From: Paractinoplanes bogorensis
Lineage (GTDB): Bacteria; Actinomycetota; Actinomycetes; Mycobacteriales; Micromonosporaceae
Length of the DNA: 64,000 nucleotides
Assembly: GCF_018829635.1 (NCBI RefSeq)
Contig: NZ_JAHKKG010000003.1
Coordinates: 62,001 to 126,000 of the forward strand
Reading direction: 5' to 3'
Positions 1 to 8,083 of this stretch are shown one piece after another; position 1 is the first letter of the stretch, and each line of letters opens with the position of its first letter. Position numbers and translations under genes: made by a program. The notes under the pieces were generated by a model. That model was not told the origin of the DNA and did no database searches. It worked only from the letters and a program-made list of their open reading frames with translations.

Positions 1-408
1 GACCGCGCTGCGGCCCTTGACCCAGTGGGGGCGGTCGCCGTTGGTCGGCATGTTGATGATGCCGTTGAAGCCGGTCCGCTCCCACAGGTCGATCAGCCGG
101 GACACCCGCAGGTAGCGCGGGTCGGCCATGTCCATGCCGCCGACGATCGGCGTGTGCCGCACGACGTTGTCGAGCTCGGGCAGCATCGCCACGGTGTGCG
201 TGTTGGAGTCGCCCAGGTCGGTGGTGGGCAGGCCCATCAGCCGGGAGCGGCCGGTGCTGTAGGCGACGATCAGGTCGGTGCCGGCCGCCTCGGCGCACTT
301 GGCGATGATGCCGGCGCTGCAGCCGGCGGCGAGGACCGGCTTGCCCGCGGCGATCTGGGCCCGCAGGTCGGCCAGGATCGAGATCCGGGTTTTCTCAGTA
401 CGTTCCAT
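1..408 (-). CDS. Phosphoenolpyruvate hydrolase-like TIM-barrel protein (Tm-1 C-terminal half), 3' end outside window
   Basis: The reading frame opens with ATG at 408 and stays open for 136 codons to the left edge, so only the N-terminal half is present. It begins MERTEKTRISILADLR and continues with a glycine/alanine-rich strand-turn (KPVLAAGCSAG), then AYSTGRSRLMG and GGMDMADPRYL. This is how I recall the family annotated as phosphoenolpyruvate hydrolase or TIM-barrel signal transduction protein, which matches the C-terminal half of the plant virus-resistance protein Tm-1. The start overlaps the stop of the UPF0261 gene by 14 nt, so the two halves of Tm-1 are adjacent, translationally coupled genes. 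The true bacterial reaction is not known to me; PEP hydrolysis is an old annotation, not evidence. Confidence 0.8.
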   Translation of the reverse strand, partial: MERTEKTRISILADLRAQIAAGKPVLAAGCSAGIIAKCAEAAGTDLIVAYSTGRSRLMGLPTTDLGDSNTHTVAMLPELDNVVRHTPIVGGMDMADPRYLRVSRLIDLWERTGFNGIINMPTNGDRPHWVKGRSAV

Positions 409-1528
409 CGGGGTTCCTCAAGGCGAGTAGGCGCTGCGCCGCATGGCGGGCGAACGCGGGATCGTTGATGTCGGCCTCCGCCACCTCGACGGCGATGTCG
501 TCGCGCAGCTTGGCGCGGAGCCGGTCGGTGAAGGCGGCGTCGGCCCCGGGGTCGTTCAGCGGGCCGCCGGGGCCGCTCAGGGCCGAGAAACCCAGCGCCG
601 GTACGAGCACGGCGACCGGGCCCCGGGCCGCGTTGAGCCGGTCGGCCAGCACCTCGGCGATGGCCTGGTTCTCGGCCACGTCGGTGCGCAGCAGGGTGGC
701 GTCGGGGGTGTGGGCATAGGTGCGGCGGCCGCGGAACCGGGCCGGCAGCGTCTCCGGGGCGGCGAAGTTCACCACGTCGAGGCCGCCCGGCACGACCAGC
801 TGGGGCAGGCCGAGCCGCCCGGCCGTGGTCAGCCGGCCCGGACCGGCGGCGCAGACCCCGCCGGCCACGTCGTCGGCGATCTCGGTCGGCGACCAGTCGA
901 GCACGGCGCCGAAGGTGGTCGTCTCGAGCTGGGCCTCCATGGTCGGGCCGCCGACCCCGTTGGCGTGGAAGCTGACCGCGGTCCAGCCCGCCTCGCCCAG
1001 TGCCTCGCGGGCGATCGCGGCCCCGGCCGAGGTGATGCCGTAGACGGTCATCGCCACCAGCCGGTCGTTCTGCGCAGCAACGGAACGGGCGCCGGCCAGC
1101 CCGTGCACCGCGAGGGCGGCGTTGTCGAGCACCTTGGTCAGCAGCGGGTTGAGCCCGGCGATGTCGGTGATGCTGAAGACGCTGAACATGTCGCTGTAGC
1201 GGGTGAACTGGCCGGCGTCGCGCCCGGCCGTGGTGACCAGCAGCCGCGGGAACCCGACGGGCAGCCGGCGGAACGCGTGCGAGGCGATCCAGCTGCCCTG
1301 CCCGCCGCCGAGCGCCACCGCGGCCGCGAAACCACCCGAGGAGATTTCCCCGTACGCCCGTTCCGCTGCGTCGGTCATCGCCGCGCCCTTGTCGGTCACC
1401 GGGGTGCTGAGCGCGGTGTCGACCAGCACCGGATCGCTACCGGCGGCAGCGATCCGGTCGGCCAGGTACCGCGCCTCGGCGCCCTTGGTGTCCAGGGTGG
1501 CCAGGACGGCGATGCGCGGGACGGTCAC
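395..1528 (-). CDS. UPF0261 / Tm-1-like ATP-binding domain protein
   Basis: 377 residues, the normal length for UPF0261. The N-terminus has the family signature AVLATLDTKG (residues 7-16), followed by a glycine-rich segment AVALGGGQGSW around residue 70 and the motif VPGGLDVVNF in the C-terminal half. The family corresponds to the N-terminal domain of plant Tm-1, for which ATP binding has been shown structurally; the bacterial role is not established. The GTG start overlaps the upstream cupin stop by 4 nt (GTGA), and the gene's own end overlaps the TIM-barrel gene, so it is translated as part of the same operon. Placement behind a sugar-type importer and an aldo/keto reductase suggests a catabolic enzyme (inference). 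Confidence 0.85.
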   Translation of the reverse strand: MTVPRIAVLATLDTKGAEARYLADRIAAAGSDPVLVDTALSTPVTDKGAAMTDAAERAYGEISSGGFAAAVALGGGQGSWIASHAFRRLPVGFPRLLVTTAGRDAGQFTRYSDMFSVFSITDIAGLNPLLTKVLDNAALAVHGLAGARSVAAQNDRLVAMTVYGITSAGAAIAREALGEAGWTAVSFHANGVGGPTMEAQLETTTFGAVLDWSPTEIADDVAGGVCAAGPGRLTTAGRLGLPQLVVPGGLDVVNFAAPETLPARFRGRRTYAHTPDATLLRTDVAENQAIAEVLADRLNAARGPVAVLVPALGFSALSGPGGPLNDPGADAAFTDRLRAKLRDDIAVEVAEADINDPAFARHAAQRLLALRNPDGTY

Positions 1529-2139
1529 AGCGCCCGGCTCGGGACGGGGTCGCCGTGCTCGTCGCGGTGCAGGTGGCCCTTGCGCTGGCCGGCGGTCAGC
1601 TCGGGTTCGAACGCGACCCCGGTGATGGCCTCGCCCGGCTTGGGCATGCCGTGCTCGTAGCCGCGGGCGGTGGCGATCAGGTCACCCGGGACGAGCTCGT
1701 GCCGGTCGCCGTCGGTGAACGCCTCGGTGTGCCCGTGGATGATGAACCAGTACTCGTCGAAGTCGTGGTAGTGCATCTCGAGCGGGGTCTCGGGCCAGGC
1801 CCAGAACACGCCGATGTGCGGGGTGCCGTCCCACTGCCCGGTGACGCGCAGGATCTGCACCTGGTCGCCGTGGGCGGTGGCACCGGTCGAGTCCAGATGC
1901 ACGCCCGACTCGGGGACGTGCAGCCAGCCGGTGCGCTCGAGCTTCTGCAACCCGTTGACGCTGCGGGCGATGACGCCGCCGCCGAGCACGAGCACGAACT
2001 GGCGCCTGCCCTCGGCGCCGGGCACGTGCACGTCGATCGGGGCGGCGTCTCCGCGCGGGTCCAGATAGAGGAACTCGAAGTCGTCGAAGGCCACCCAGTC
2101 GGGCGCGTTCTTGATGGTGTCGCGGTTGAACACGGGCAT
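1525..2139 (-). CDS. Cupin-domain protein, possible sugar-acid isomerase or dioxygenase
   Basis: The start is ATG at 2139, giving 204 residues, because AGAAGGAG lies 8 nt upstream; a longer frame exists but runs into the aldo/keto reductase gene. The protein starts MPVFNRDTIKNAPDW. The C-terminal half holds a clear metal-binding cupin motif: H-Y-H followed by DEYWFIIHGH and, later, PGDLIATARGYEHG, which supplies the usual two His, Glu and third His. The N-terminal half (LGGGVIARSVNG) looks like a second, degenerate cupin barrel. The stop overlaps the UPF0261 start by 4 nt. Substrate unknown; a sugar-derived acid is plausible from the operon. Confidence 0.8.
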   Translation of the reverse strand: MPVFNRDTIKNAPDWVAFDDFEFLYLDPRGDAAPIDVHVPGAEGRRQFVLVLGGGVIARSVNGLQKLERTGWLHVPESGVHLDSTGATAHGDQVQILRVTGQWDGTPHIGVFWAWPETPLEMHYHDFDEYWFIIHGHTEAFTDGDRHELVPGDLIATARGYEHGMPKPGEAITGVAFEPELTAGQRKGHLHRDEHGDPVPSRAL

Positions 2140-2155
2140 GAGGGGTGTGCTCCTT

Positions 2156-3124
2156 CTACTTGATTTCGATGCCGAGGTCGGCCCGCTGCCAGTGCGTGAC
2201 GAGCGGGTCGAGCCGGGTCCAGAACTCCTCGGGCAGCTCGGTGTCGCCGGCCGCGGCGTTGGCGATCGCCTCGTTCGCGTTGGCGGCACCGGGGATCGAG
2301 GCCGAGACCTGATCCGCCCGGACCAGCCACTGCAGACCGGCGGCGAGGATGCTCACCCCGTACTCGGCGCACAGCTGCTGGATCTCGGTGACCCGGGCCA
2401 GGACGGCCGGGCTGAACTTGCGGTCGGCGTACTCGCGGCCGGGCTCGACGCCGACGGCCAGCAGCCCGCGCTCGAGCGGCTCGGCGATGAGCAGGCCGAC
2501 GTTGTGCTCGCGGGCGGCCGGCAGGATCTTGTCGGCCAGGGTGAGGTTGAGCATGCTCCACGAGGCCGAGCAGACGGCGGTGTCGAACCCGCCGGTGGCG
2601 ATGTAGCGGGCGTTGAGGTCGGGGTCGTAGCAGGCCGTGCCGACGGCGCCGATCACGCCCTCGTCGCGGAGCTGGGCCAGGCCGCCGTACGCCCCCTTGT
2701 CGCTCATGATGAAGTCGGGGTCCTCGTGCACGGCGTCGTGGATGGACACCACGTCGAGGTGGTCCAGGCCGAGCCGCTCGAGGCTGCCCTCGACGTGGCG
2801 CAGCACCGCGTCGCGGGAGAAGTCGAACTCGCCGATGCCGGGCCGCCCGGCCTTGGTCATCACGGTCACCGAGGCCCGGTCGACCCCGGACGCCCGTAGC
2901 GCCTCGCCGACGATCGGCTCGGTGCGATAGAAGGGCGCCGTGTCGATCAGCGTGACCCCGGCCCGCAGCCCGGCGACGAGCGCCTCCAGGCCCAGTTGAT
3001 GGTCGATCTCGTACGCCCCGGCGGTGAGCGCGGCGGATTCGGACGGTGGCCGGCCGAGGAACGCCGTGCCCATCCCGATGACGGACACCTCGCGTCCGGT
3101 CCGCCCGAGTGGCTTGGTACGCAT
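2156..3124 (-). CDS. Aldo/keto reductase, aldose 1-dehydrogenase-like
   Basis: 322 residues with the AKR barrel: N-terminal LGRTGREVSVIGMG, catalytic Asp and Tyr in LIDTAPFYRTEP, catalytic Lys in MTKAG, and the fourth position His in VVSIHD. The long stretch between the His and FIMSDKGAYGGL, together with the short AACYD-like strand that follows, resembles the branch that contains D-threo-aldose (L-fucose/L-galactose) 1-dehydrogenases; that assignment is inference. Start ATG at 3124 has GAAAGG upstream. It lies 13 nt after the second permease and 16 nt before the cupin gene, which places an NAD(P)-dependent sugar oxidation directly downstream of sugar uptake. Confidence 0.85.
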   Translation of the reverse strand: MRTKPLGRTGREVSVIGMGTAFLGRPPSESAALTAGAYEIDHQLGLEALVAGLRAGVTLIDTAPFYRTEPIVGEALRASGVDRASVTVMTKAGRPGIGEFDFSRDAVLRHVEGSLERLGLDHLDVVSIHDAVHEDPDFIMSDKGAYGGLAQLRDEGVIGAVGTACYDPDLNARYIATGGFDTAVCSASWSMLNLTLADKILPAAREHNVGLLIAEPLERGLLAVGVEPGREYADRKFSPAVLARVTEIQQLCAEYGVSILAAGLQWLVRADQVSASIPGAANANEAIANAAAGDTELPEEFWTRLDPLVTHWQRADLGIEIK

Positions 3125-3137
3125 GGCTTTTCGCCTT

Positions 3138-4034
3138 TCAGCTCTTGACGGCGCCTTGCAGGATCCCGCCGACGATCTGGCGGCCCAGCGCGGCGAAGAC
3201 GACGATGACCGGGACGGTGCACAGCAGCGTGCCCGCCAGGATCACCGACTGGTCGTGGACGTAGCCCTGGCCGAGCTGGGAGATGGCGACCTGGGTCGTC
3301 GGGTTGTCCCCGTTGAGCACCACGATCGGCCAGAAGAACTCGTTCCAGCTGGTCATGAACGTGAGCATGGCGAGCACGGCCATGCCGGGCCGGGCGATCG
3401 GGAAGACGATCGACCAGAAGATGCGCCGGGTCGACGCGCCGTCGACCCGGCCCGCCTCCAGCAGCTCGCCCGGCATCGCGGTCACCAGGTACTGCCGCAT
3501 GAAGAACACGCAGAAGGCCGAGGCCAGGTAGGGCAGGATCACCGCGATCGGATTGCCGACCAGATCGAGCCGGGCCATCACGATGAACAGCGGGATCACG
3601 CCGAGCTGCAGCGGGACCATCATGGTGGCGACGATCCCGGCCATCCACAGCCGTTGCCCGCGGATGTGCAGGTGGCTCAGCGCGAAGCCGGCCAGGGTCG
3701 AGGTGACAACCGCCCCGAGCGCGACCGCCAGGCTGACGACCAGGCTGATCACCAGCGCCCGGCCGATGGCGGCCTGCTCGGTGGCGGCCTGGATGTTGCC
3801 GAACAGCCGGGCCCCGGGGAACAGCGGCGGGGTGGTCGAGTTGAGCTCGGCGTTGGTCCGTGAGGCCGCCACGAAGATCCAGTAGAGCGGGAACAGCGAC
3901 AGCACGACGGTGATGGTCAGCAGCGTGTAGACCATCGGGCCGCCGTGCCGGCCGGTGGTGCGGCGTGGCCTGCCGGTCGGCTTGGCCGGGGTGCCGGCGA
4001 CCGTGGACGGCCGTTGCAGGTGGGTGACGGTCAT
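3138..4034 (-). CDS. Carbohydrate ABC transporter permease, MalG/CUT1 type
   Basis: 298 residues starting MTVTHLQRP, with the ATG overlapping the stop of the first permease gene (ATGA). A cytoplasmic N-terminus rich in Arg/Pro is followed by six predicted membrane segments, beginning LLTITVVLSLFPLYWIF. The ABC-ATPase contact loop (EAA motif) reads EAGRVDGASTRRIFWSIVFP. The usual periplasmic asparagine and tryptophan residues TSWNEFFWPIVV are present. It is the second subunit of the heterodimeric channel encoded with its upstream neighbour. No ATPase gene is nearby, as is common in actinobacteria, where one shared MsiK-type ATPase drives several CUT1 importers. Confidence 0.93.
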   Translation of the reverse strand: MTVTHLQRPSTVAGTPAKPTGRPRRTTGRHGGPMVYTLLTITVVLSLFPLYWIFVAASRTNAELNSTTPPLFPGARLFGNIQAATEQAAIGRALVISLVVSLAVALGAVVTSTLAGFALSHLHIRGQRLWMAGIVATMMVPLQLGVIPLFIVMARLDLVGNPIAVILPYLASAFCVFFMRQYLVTAMPGELLEAGRVDGASTRRIFWSIVFPIARPGMAVLAMLTFMTSWNEFFWPIVVLNGDNPTTQVAISQLGQGYVHDQSVILAGTLLCTVPVIVVFAALGRQIVGGILQGAVKS

Positions 4035-4927
4035 GCCGCACCTCGCACGGTGCGGGACGCCCGGGCCAGGCCGAAGCCGATGGCCAGGGCCAGCACGATC
4101 AGGGCGAGGATGCTGAACGCGATGGCCGACGCGTAGCCGAGGTGCGAGAAGCTGAAGCCCTGCTGGTACAGGTACAGCGTCAGGGTCTGGTACTGCCGGG
4201 AGACGCCACCCTGGACGCCGGTGTTGCCGCCCTCGTAGAGCAGGGGCTCGACGAACAGCTGCATCGCGCCGATGGTCGAGACCACCGCGGTGAACAGGAT
4301 GGTGGGCCGGATGCCGGGGACGGTGATGGTCAGGAACTGCCGCCACCGGGAGGCGCCGTCGATCTCGGCCGCCTCGTACAGGTCGTTGCTGATCGACTGC
4401 ATCGAGGCCAGGTAGATCAGCGAGTTGTAGCCGACCCAGCGCCAGGTGACGATCGAGGCGATGGCGATCTGCGAGCTCCAGTGGCCGGCCTGCCAGTCCA
4501 CCGGTGGCAGCCCGATGTGGCCGAGCAGGTTGTTCACGAAGCCGTACTGCTTGCTGTAGAGCTGGGCGAAGATCAGCGTGGACGCGGCGACCGACGTCGC
4601 GTACGGAAGGAAGATCGCTACTCGCCAGAACGTGCTGAGCTTGAGCGTGTAGTTGAGCAGGTTGGCCACGCCGAGCGCGATGAACAGCTGCGGCACGATG
4701 GCCAGGAAACCCAGGGTCAGGGTGTTGCGCAGGGCGTTCCAGAAGTAGTCGTCCTGCAGGATCTTGCTGTAGTTCTCGCCGCCGACGAAGGTCAGCTGAT
4801 CCGGGGTGTAGAGGTTGGTGCTGGTCAGCGAGACGTAGCCGGAGTAGATCAGCGGGAACAGGCCGAAGATCACGAAGAGCAGGACGAACGGCCAGAGATA
4901 GCTGGTGCCCCGGAGCCGGATGAACAT
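4031..4927 (-). CDS. Carbohydrate ABC transporter permease, MalF/CUT1 type
   Basis: 298 residues. The ATG at 4927 (MFIRLRGTSYLWPF) is chosen because AAAGGAGGTG stands 6 nt upstream; a much longer frame that reads back through the binding-protein gene is a shadow. Six membrane spans are visible, the first being LWPFVLLFVIFGLFPLIYS. The EAA loop reads EAAEIDGASRWRQFLTITVP, the canonical contact site for the ATPase subunit. It is separated from the binding-protein gene by a 53-nt gap and overlaps the next permease by 4 nt, so the two channel halves are co-translated. Confidence 0.93.
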   Translation of the reverse strand: MFIRLRGTSYLWPFVLLFVIFGLFPLIYSGYVSLTSTNLYTPDQLTFVGGENYSKILQDDYFWNALRNTLTLGFLAIVPQLFIALGVANLLNYTLKLSTFWRVAIFLPYATSVAASTLIFAQLYSKQYGFVNNLLGHIGLPPVDWQAGHWSSQIAIASIVTWRWVGYNSLIYLASMQSISNDLYEAAEIDGASRWRQFLTITVPGIRPTILFTAVVSTIGAMQLFVEPLLYEGGNTGVQGGVSRQYQTLTLYLYQQGFSFSHLGYASAIAFSILALIVLALAIGFGLARASRTVRGAA

Positions 4928-4980
4928 GATGTGCACCTCCTTTCGCGGGGGCGGGGCCGTCTCCGGCCCCGCCCGTCGGA

Positions 4981-6270
4981 TCAGCCGACCGCGGACTTGA
5001 TGCTCTTGACCGCGCTGTCGTACGCGGTCGTGGGATCGGTGCCCTTCTGTGCCACCTCGTTGGCCGCGTTCATCAGCGCGGTCTCCACGTCGTTGTCGTG
5101 CGCCCCGATCACCTGGGTGGGCAGGCTCTTGGCCACGTCGCCGAGGATCTTGCCGGTGGGGGCGTCCGAGAAGTACGGGTCCTTGTAGGACGCGACGGCG
5201 TCGATGGCGGCCAGGTTGGTCGGGAAGTTGCCGGCCTTCTCGAACACCGCCTGCTGCGACTCGGCCGAGGTCAGGAACTTGATCAGCTCCCACGCGGCGG
5301 CCTTGTTCTTGCTGCTCTCCGGAATGGCCAGGTACGCCCCGCCGACGTTGCCGCTCGACGGAGCGGTGGTGACCGCCCACTGGCCGGATCCCTTGTCGCC
5401 GGCCTGGCCCTTGATGTAGGTCAGCATCCAGGCCGGGCAGGCCAGGGTGGCGTACGCGTCGGTGGTGAACGACTGGTTCCACGCGGCGGTGAACTGGGTC
5501 AGGGCCGCGGTCTCCTTGCCCTGCGCCGCCTCGGTGGCCTGCTTGTAGGCGGTGGCCACATCCGGGCTGCCGGCGTAGATCAGGTTGCCGCCCGCGTCGG
5601 TGTACTTCTGACCGGTGCCGCCCATGGCCGCCCGGAACACGCCGGCCGCGCTGTCCGTCCAGGTCGACTTGCCGCCCGCCTGGGCCACGTACTTCCTGCC
5701 CTCGGCGACGTAGGCGTCCCAGCTCGGCCAGAGCTGGGCGACCGCCTCGGGTTCGGTGGGCAGACCGGCCGCCTTGAACAGCGCCGGTTTGTAGCACATG
5801 CCCATCGGGCCGATGTCGGTGCCGACCGCGACCTGCTTGCCGTCGGTCGTCCTGGCCAGCTCGAGCTTCCAGGGCAGGAAGTCCTGGTAGTACGTGGCCG
5901 AGTCGTCGAACTGGTTGAAGTCGGCGAACTTGCCGGCCAGGTTGGTCTTCACCTGGGCCAGCCGGCCGACCTCGACCGCCTGGATGTCGGCCAGGCCGCT
6001 GTTGCCGGCCAGCCGCGTCTGCAGGGCGTTCCAGTAGTCGGTCTCGTTCTGCGGCGAGTTCTCGACGATCGTGACGTCCGGGTGCTGCTTCATGTATTCG
6101 TCGTAGAGCCCGGCCTCCTTGAAACCGAAGCTGCCGAACAGGCCGACGTCGAGGGTGACCTTGCCACCGCTCGCGCTGTCGTCCGGCGAGCCGGAGGAAC
6201 AGGCGGCCGACGAGATCGTCACGAGCCCGGCCAGGGCGGCGGCGACGATCCTCCTTCTGGTGATACGCAT
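4981..6270 (-). CDS. Extracellular solute-binding lipoprotein of sugar ABC transporter
   Basis: 429 residues from ATG 6270 (MRITRRRIVAAALAG). Arg-rich n-region, hydrophobic core and a lipobox-like SAAC put the modified cysteine at residue 24, so it should be a membrane-anchored lipoprotein. The body is a family 1 binding protein: VTLDVGLFGSFGFKEAG, then YMKQHPDVTI, and in the middle VAQLWPSWDAY and KSTWTDSAAG. The C-terminal ESSKNKAAAWELIKFLTS is typical of the class. The substrate cannot be read from sequence. It is the first gene of the transport operon after a 169-nt gap behind the ROK regulator, which is the likely promoter-operator space. Confidence 0.92.
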   Translation of the reverse strand: MRITRRRIVAAALAGLVTISSAACSSGSPDDSASGGKVTLDVGLFGSFGFKEAGLYDEYMKQHPDVTIVENSPQNETDYWNALQTRLAGNSGLADIQAVEVGRLAQVKTNLAGKFADFNQFDDSATYYQDFLPWKLELARTTDGKQVAVGTDIGPMGMCYKPALFKAAGLPTEPEAVAQLWPSWDAYVAEGRKYVAQAGGKSTWTDSAAGVFRAAMGGTGQKYTDAGGNLIYAGSPDVATAYKQATEAAQGKETAALTQFTAAWNQSFTTDAYATLACPAWMLTYIKGQAGDKGSGQWAVTTAPSSGNVGGAYLAIPESSKNKAAAWELIKFLTSAESQQAVFEKAGNFPTNLAAIDAVASYKDPYFSDAPTGKILGDVAKSLPTQVIGAHDNDVETALMNAANEVAQKGTDPTTAYDSAVKSIKSAVG

Positions 6271-6395
6271 CGTGAGGGGTCCTTCCGTGAGGGGTTGTTC
6301 CGAGGGGACGGCGACATCGCCGCAGAGGTGCACCTGGACGCCCAGGTGGGTGAAGGTGGCGGCCTTGGCCAGCAGTACCGAGGCATGGAGGGGCC

Positions 6396-6420
6396 GCCTC
6401 TCCTATGTGTTTCGAGAGGC
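6396..6420 (-). terminator. Hairpin just after the ROK gene
   Basis: GCCTCTC (6396-6402) pairs perfectly with GAGAGGC (6414-6420) across an 11-nt loop, starting 20 nt past the ROK stop codon. It could end the regulator transcript or act as an operator for the importer operon that begins at 6270. There is no clear T tract, so its role as terminator is uncertain. Confidence 0.4.
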
Positions 6421-6439
6421 TGGGCGTACGGAAATGGGG

Positions 6440-7582
6440 TCAGCGGGACTGGCGGGCGAGCGCGATGGCGCCGTGCACCTCACCGTGGCCGGGGTGGGCG
6501 CTGGGCATGATCCGGGTCGAGATGGCGATGACCGGAGGAGCGAAGGTGGTCATCTGCTCCCGGACGCCCTGCGCGATCATCTCGTCGGCGCCGCCGAGAC
6601 CGGTGTCGACGACGACCGCGCCGGGATTGATGACCGTGCAGACGTCCGCGAGGGGACGGCCGATGAGCCGGCCGACGTCGCGCAGGATGCGGGCCGGGCC
6701 GATCTCGCCTCCGGCCGCGAGTTCGAGGAGCTCGTCGAAGCTGATCGGACGGTTGTAGGCGGAGCTGACCGAGTCGAGCAGGGCCGGTCCGAGGCGGGTG
6801 GAGAGGCAGCCCCGCCCGCCGCAGGCGCAGAGCCGGCCGTTCTCCTCGACCTGCACGTGGGCCAGCTCGCCGGCGTACCCGGTCGCGCCCCGCACCAGCC
6901 GGCCGCCGAAGAACAGTCCGCACCCGATGCCGTGCGCGGACAGCTTGAGATAGAGGAAGTCGGGGAACTCGGCGCCCGCCCCGACCGACCGCTCGCCGAG
7001 CGCGGCCAGGTTGACGTCGTTCTCGATGAGCACCGGCACCCCGGCCAGCTCGACCAGCGCGCTCGTCGGGTCGGACTCGAAGTAGGTGGGGAAGCGCATC
7101 TGCTGCGGTTCGCTGCCGACCCGGTGCCCGGTCGAGCCGACCCCGGCCTGGAACGGCGTCGGCACGCCGACCACGACACAGTTCAGCCGGCCCGCCGCCG
7201 CGCGGGCGCCGGCCTGCTGCCGCAGCCACGCGATGCCGGGGGCGATCGCGTCGGGCCCGGCGTCACCCGGGTCGAGCGGCAGGCTGTCCACGGCCAGGAT
7301 CTCGCCGCCGTACGTGGCGAGCCGGGCCGTGACGTGGCCGGGCCCGGCCACCAGCACGCCGATCAGGTTGGCCGCCCCGGGAACACGGACCACGCGGGGC
7401 CGCCGGCCGACACCCCGGCGCCCCTCGGCGTCGGCCGTCTCGGTCAGCACCCCGCGCTTGACGAGGCGGGTGATCGCGCTCATCACCGTCGGCACCGGAA
7501 GCTCGAGCACCTCGGCGATCGCCGCCCGGCCGATCCCGTCGGTGTGGGTCACCAGATGGACGATGCGTTCGTCGGTCTCCAT
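6440..7582 (-). CDS. ROK-family transcriptional repressor
   Basis: 380 residues from ATG 7582 (METDERIVHLV). This start is preferred over an ATG 21 nt earlier because GGAGGTG sits at the right distance. Residues 1-65 form a winged helix-turn-helix (IAEVLELPVPTVMSAITRL); the rest is a ROK sugar-kinase-like domain with the ENDVNLAALGE motif and the structural zinc site CACGGRGCL. As for XylR/NagC-type ROK proteins, the sugar-binding domain presumably senses the inducer of the downstream importer. It lies upstream on the same strand as the binding-protein gene, so it is the probable local regulator of the operon and of itself (inference). Confidence 0.9.
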   Translation of the reverse strand: METDERIVHLVTHTDGIGRAAIAEVLELPVPTVMSAITRLVKRGVLTETADAEGRRGVGRRPRVVRVPGAANLIGVLVAGPGHVTARLATYGGEILAVDSLPLDPGDAGPDAIAPGIAWLRQQAGARAAAGRLNCVVVGVPTPFQAGVGSTGHRVGSEPQQMRFPTYFESDPTSALVELAGVPVLIENDVNLAALGERSVGAGAEFPDFLYLKLSAHGIGCGLFFGGRLVRGATGYAGELAHVQVEENGRLCACGGRGCLSTRLGPALLDSVSSAYNRPISFDELLELAAGGEIGPARILRDVGRLIGRPLADVCTVINPGAVVVDTGLGGADEMIAQGVREQMTTFAPPVIAISTRIMPSAHPGHGEVHGAIALARQSR

Positions 7583-8083
7583 CACCCACACCTCCGTTCC
7601 CATTAATCTGACTTCATATTTTTGATTGATGTCTGACTTGTATCTCAGCGATGTCGACGCGGTGACTGTAGGCACTCTTGCAGCGCGAATACAAGGGTCT
7701 GACGGGGGCGAATAGCGAATGGCGCGAACTCGAAAAAGAATGAGATCAATAAAATGATTTCATATTTTCAGGCCCGACCAGGCGTGCGTCGCCGGTGGCC
7801 GTCGATCGGCGGTGAACAGGCCCTTGATCAGGGGCTTGTCGAGGCCCGGGATTTCTGGGACGGTCGAGCGACCGCCTGCCCGCCCGCAATCGGGAGCTGT
7901 CATGCCTGCCTATGACCTGCCACAAATGAAAGCCGTCGTCGGCGACGACATCGGCAGACGCGGGACATCGCTCATCGACTCTTCACCCCGAAATCGCCGC
8001 CGCCTCACGCGTAGGGCGCATCGACTTCCCTCCATGGCGGTTGGCTTCTCGGCGTCCCGCTCGCGTGGAAGAGGAGTCTCAGC
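7583..8083. other. Gene-free AT-rich divergent promoter region
   Basis: About 500 bp separate the divergent ROK and PhoX genes. The segment 7604-7775 is strikingly A+T rich for this genome. No convincing gene is present; a 111-codon frame at 7812-8147 has atypical composition, no ribosome binding site and runs into phoX. The region should hold the promoters of both flanking genes. Confidence 0.6.
7609..7770. promoter_or_regulatory. Two near-identical AT-rich direct repeats upstream of ROK gene
   Basis: TGACTTCATATTTTTG at 7609-7624 and TGATTTCATATTTTCA at 7755-7770 agree at 13 of 16 positions and lie 146 bp apart on the same strand. The first begins 27 bp upstream of the ROK start codon. In DNA of about 70% G+C such a repeat is unlikely by chance. 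Candidate operators for the ROK protein or upstream promoter elements; no direct proof. Confidence 0.4.
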
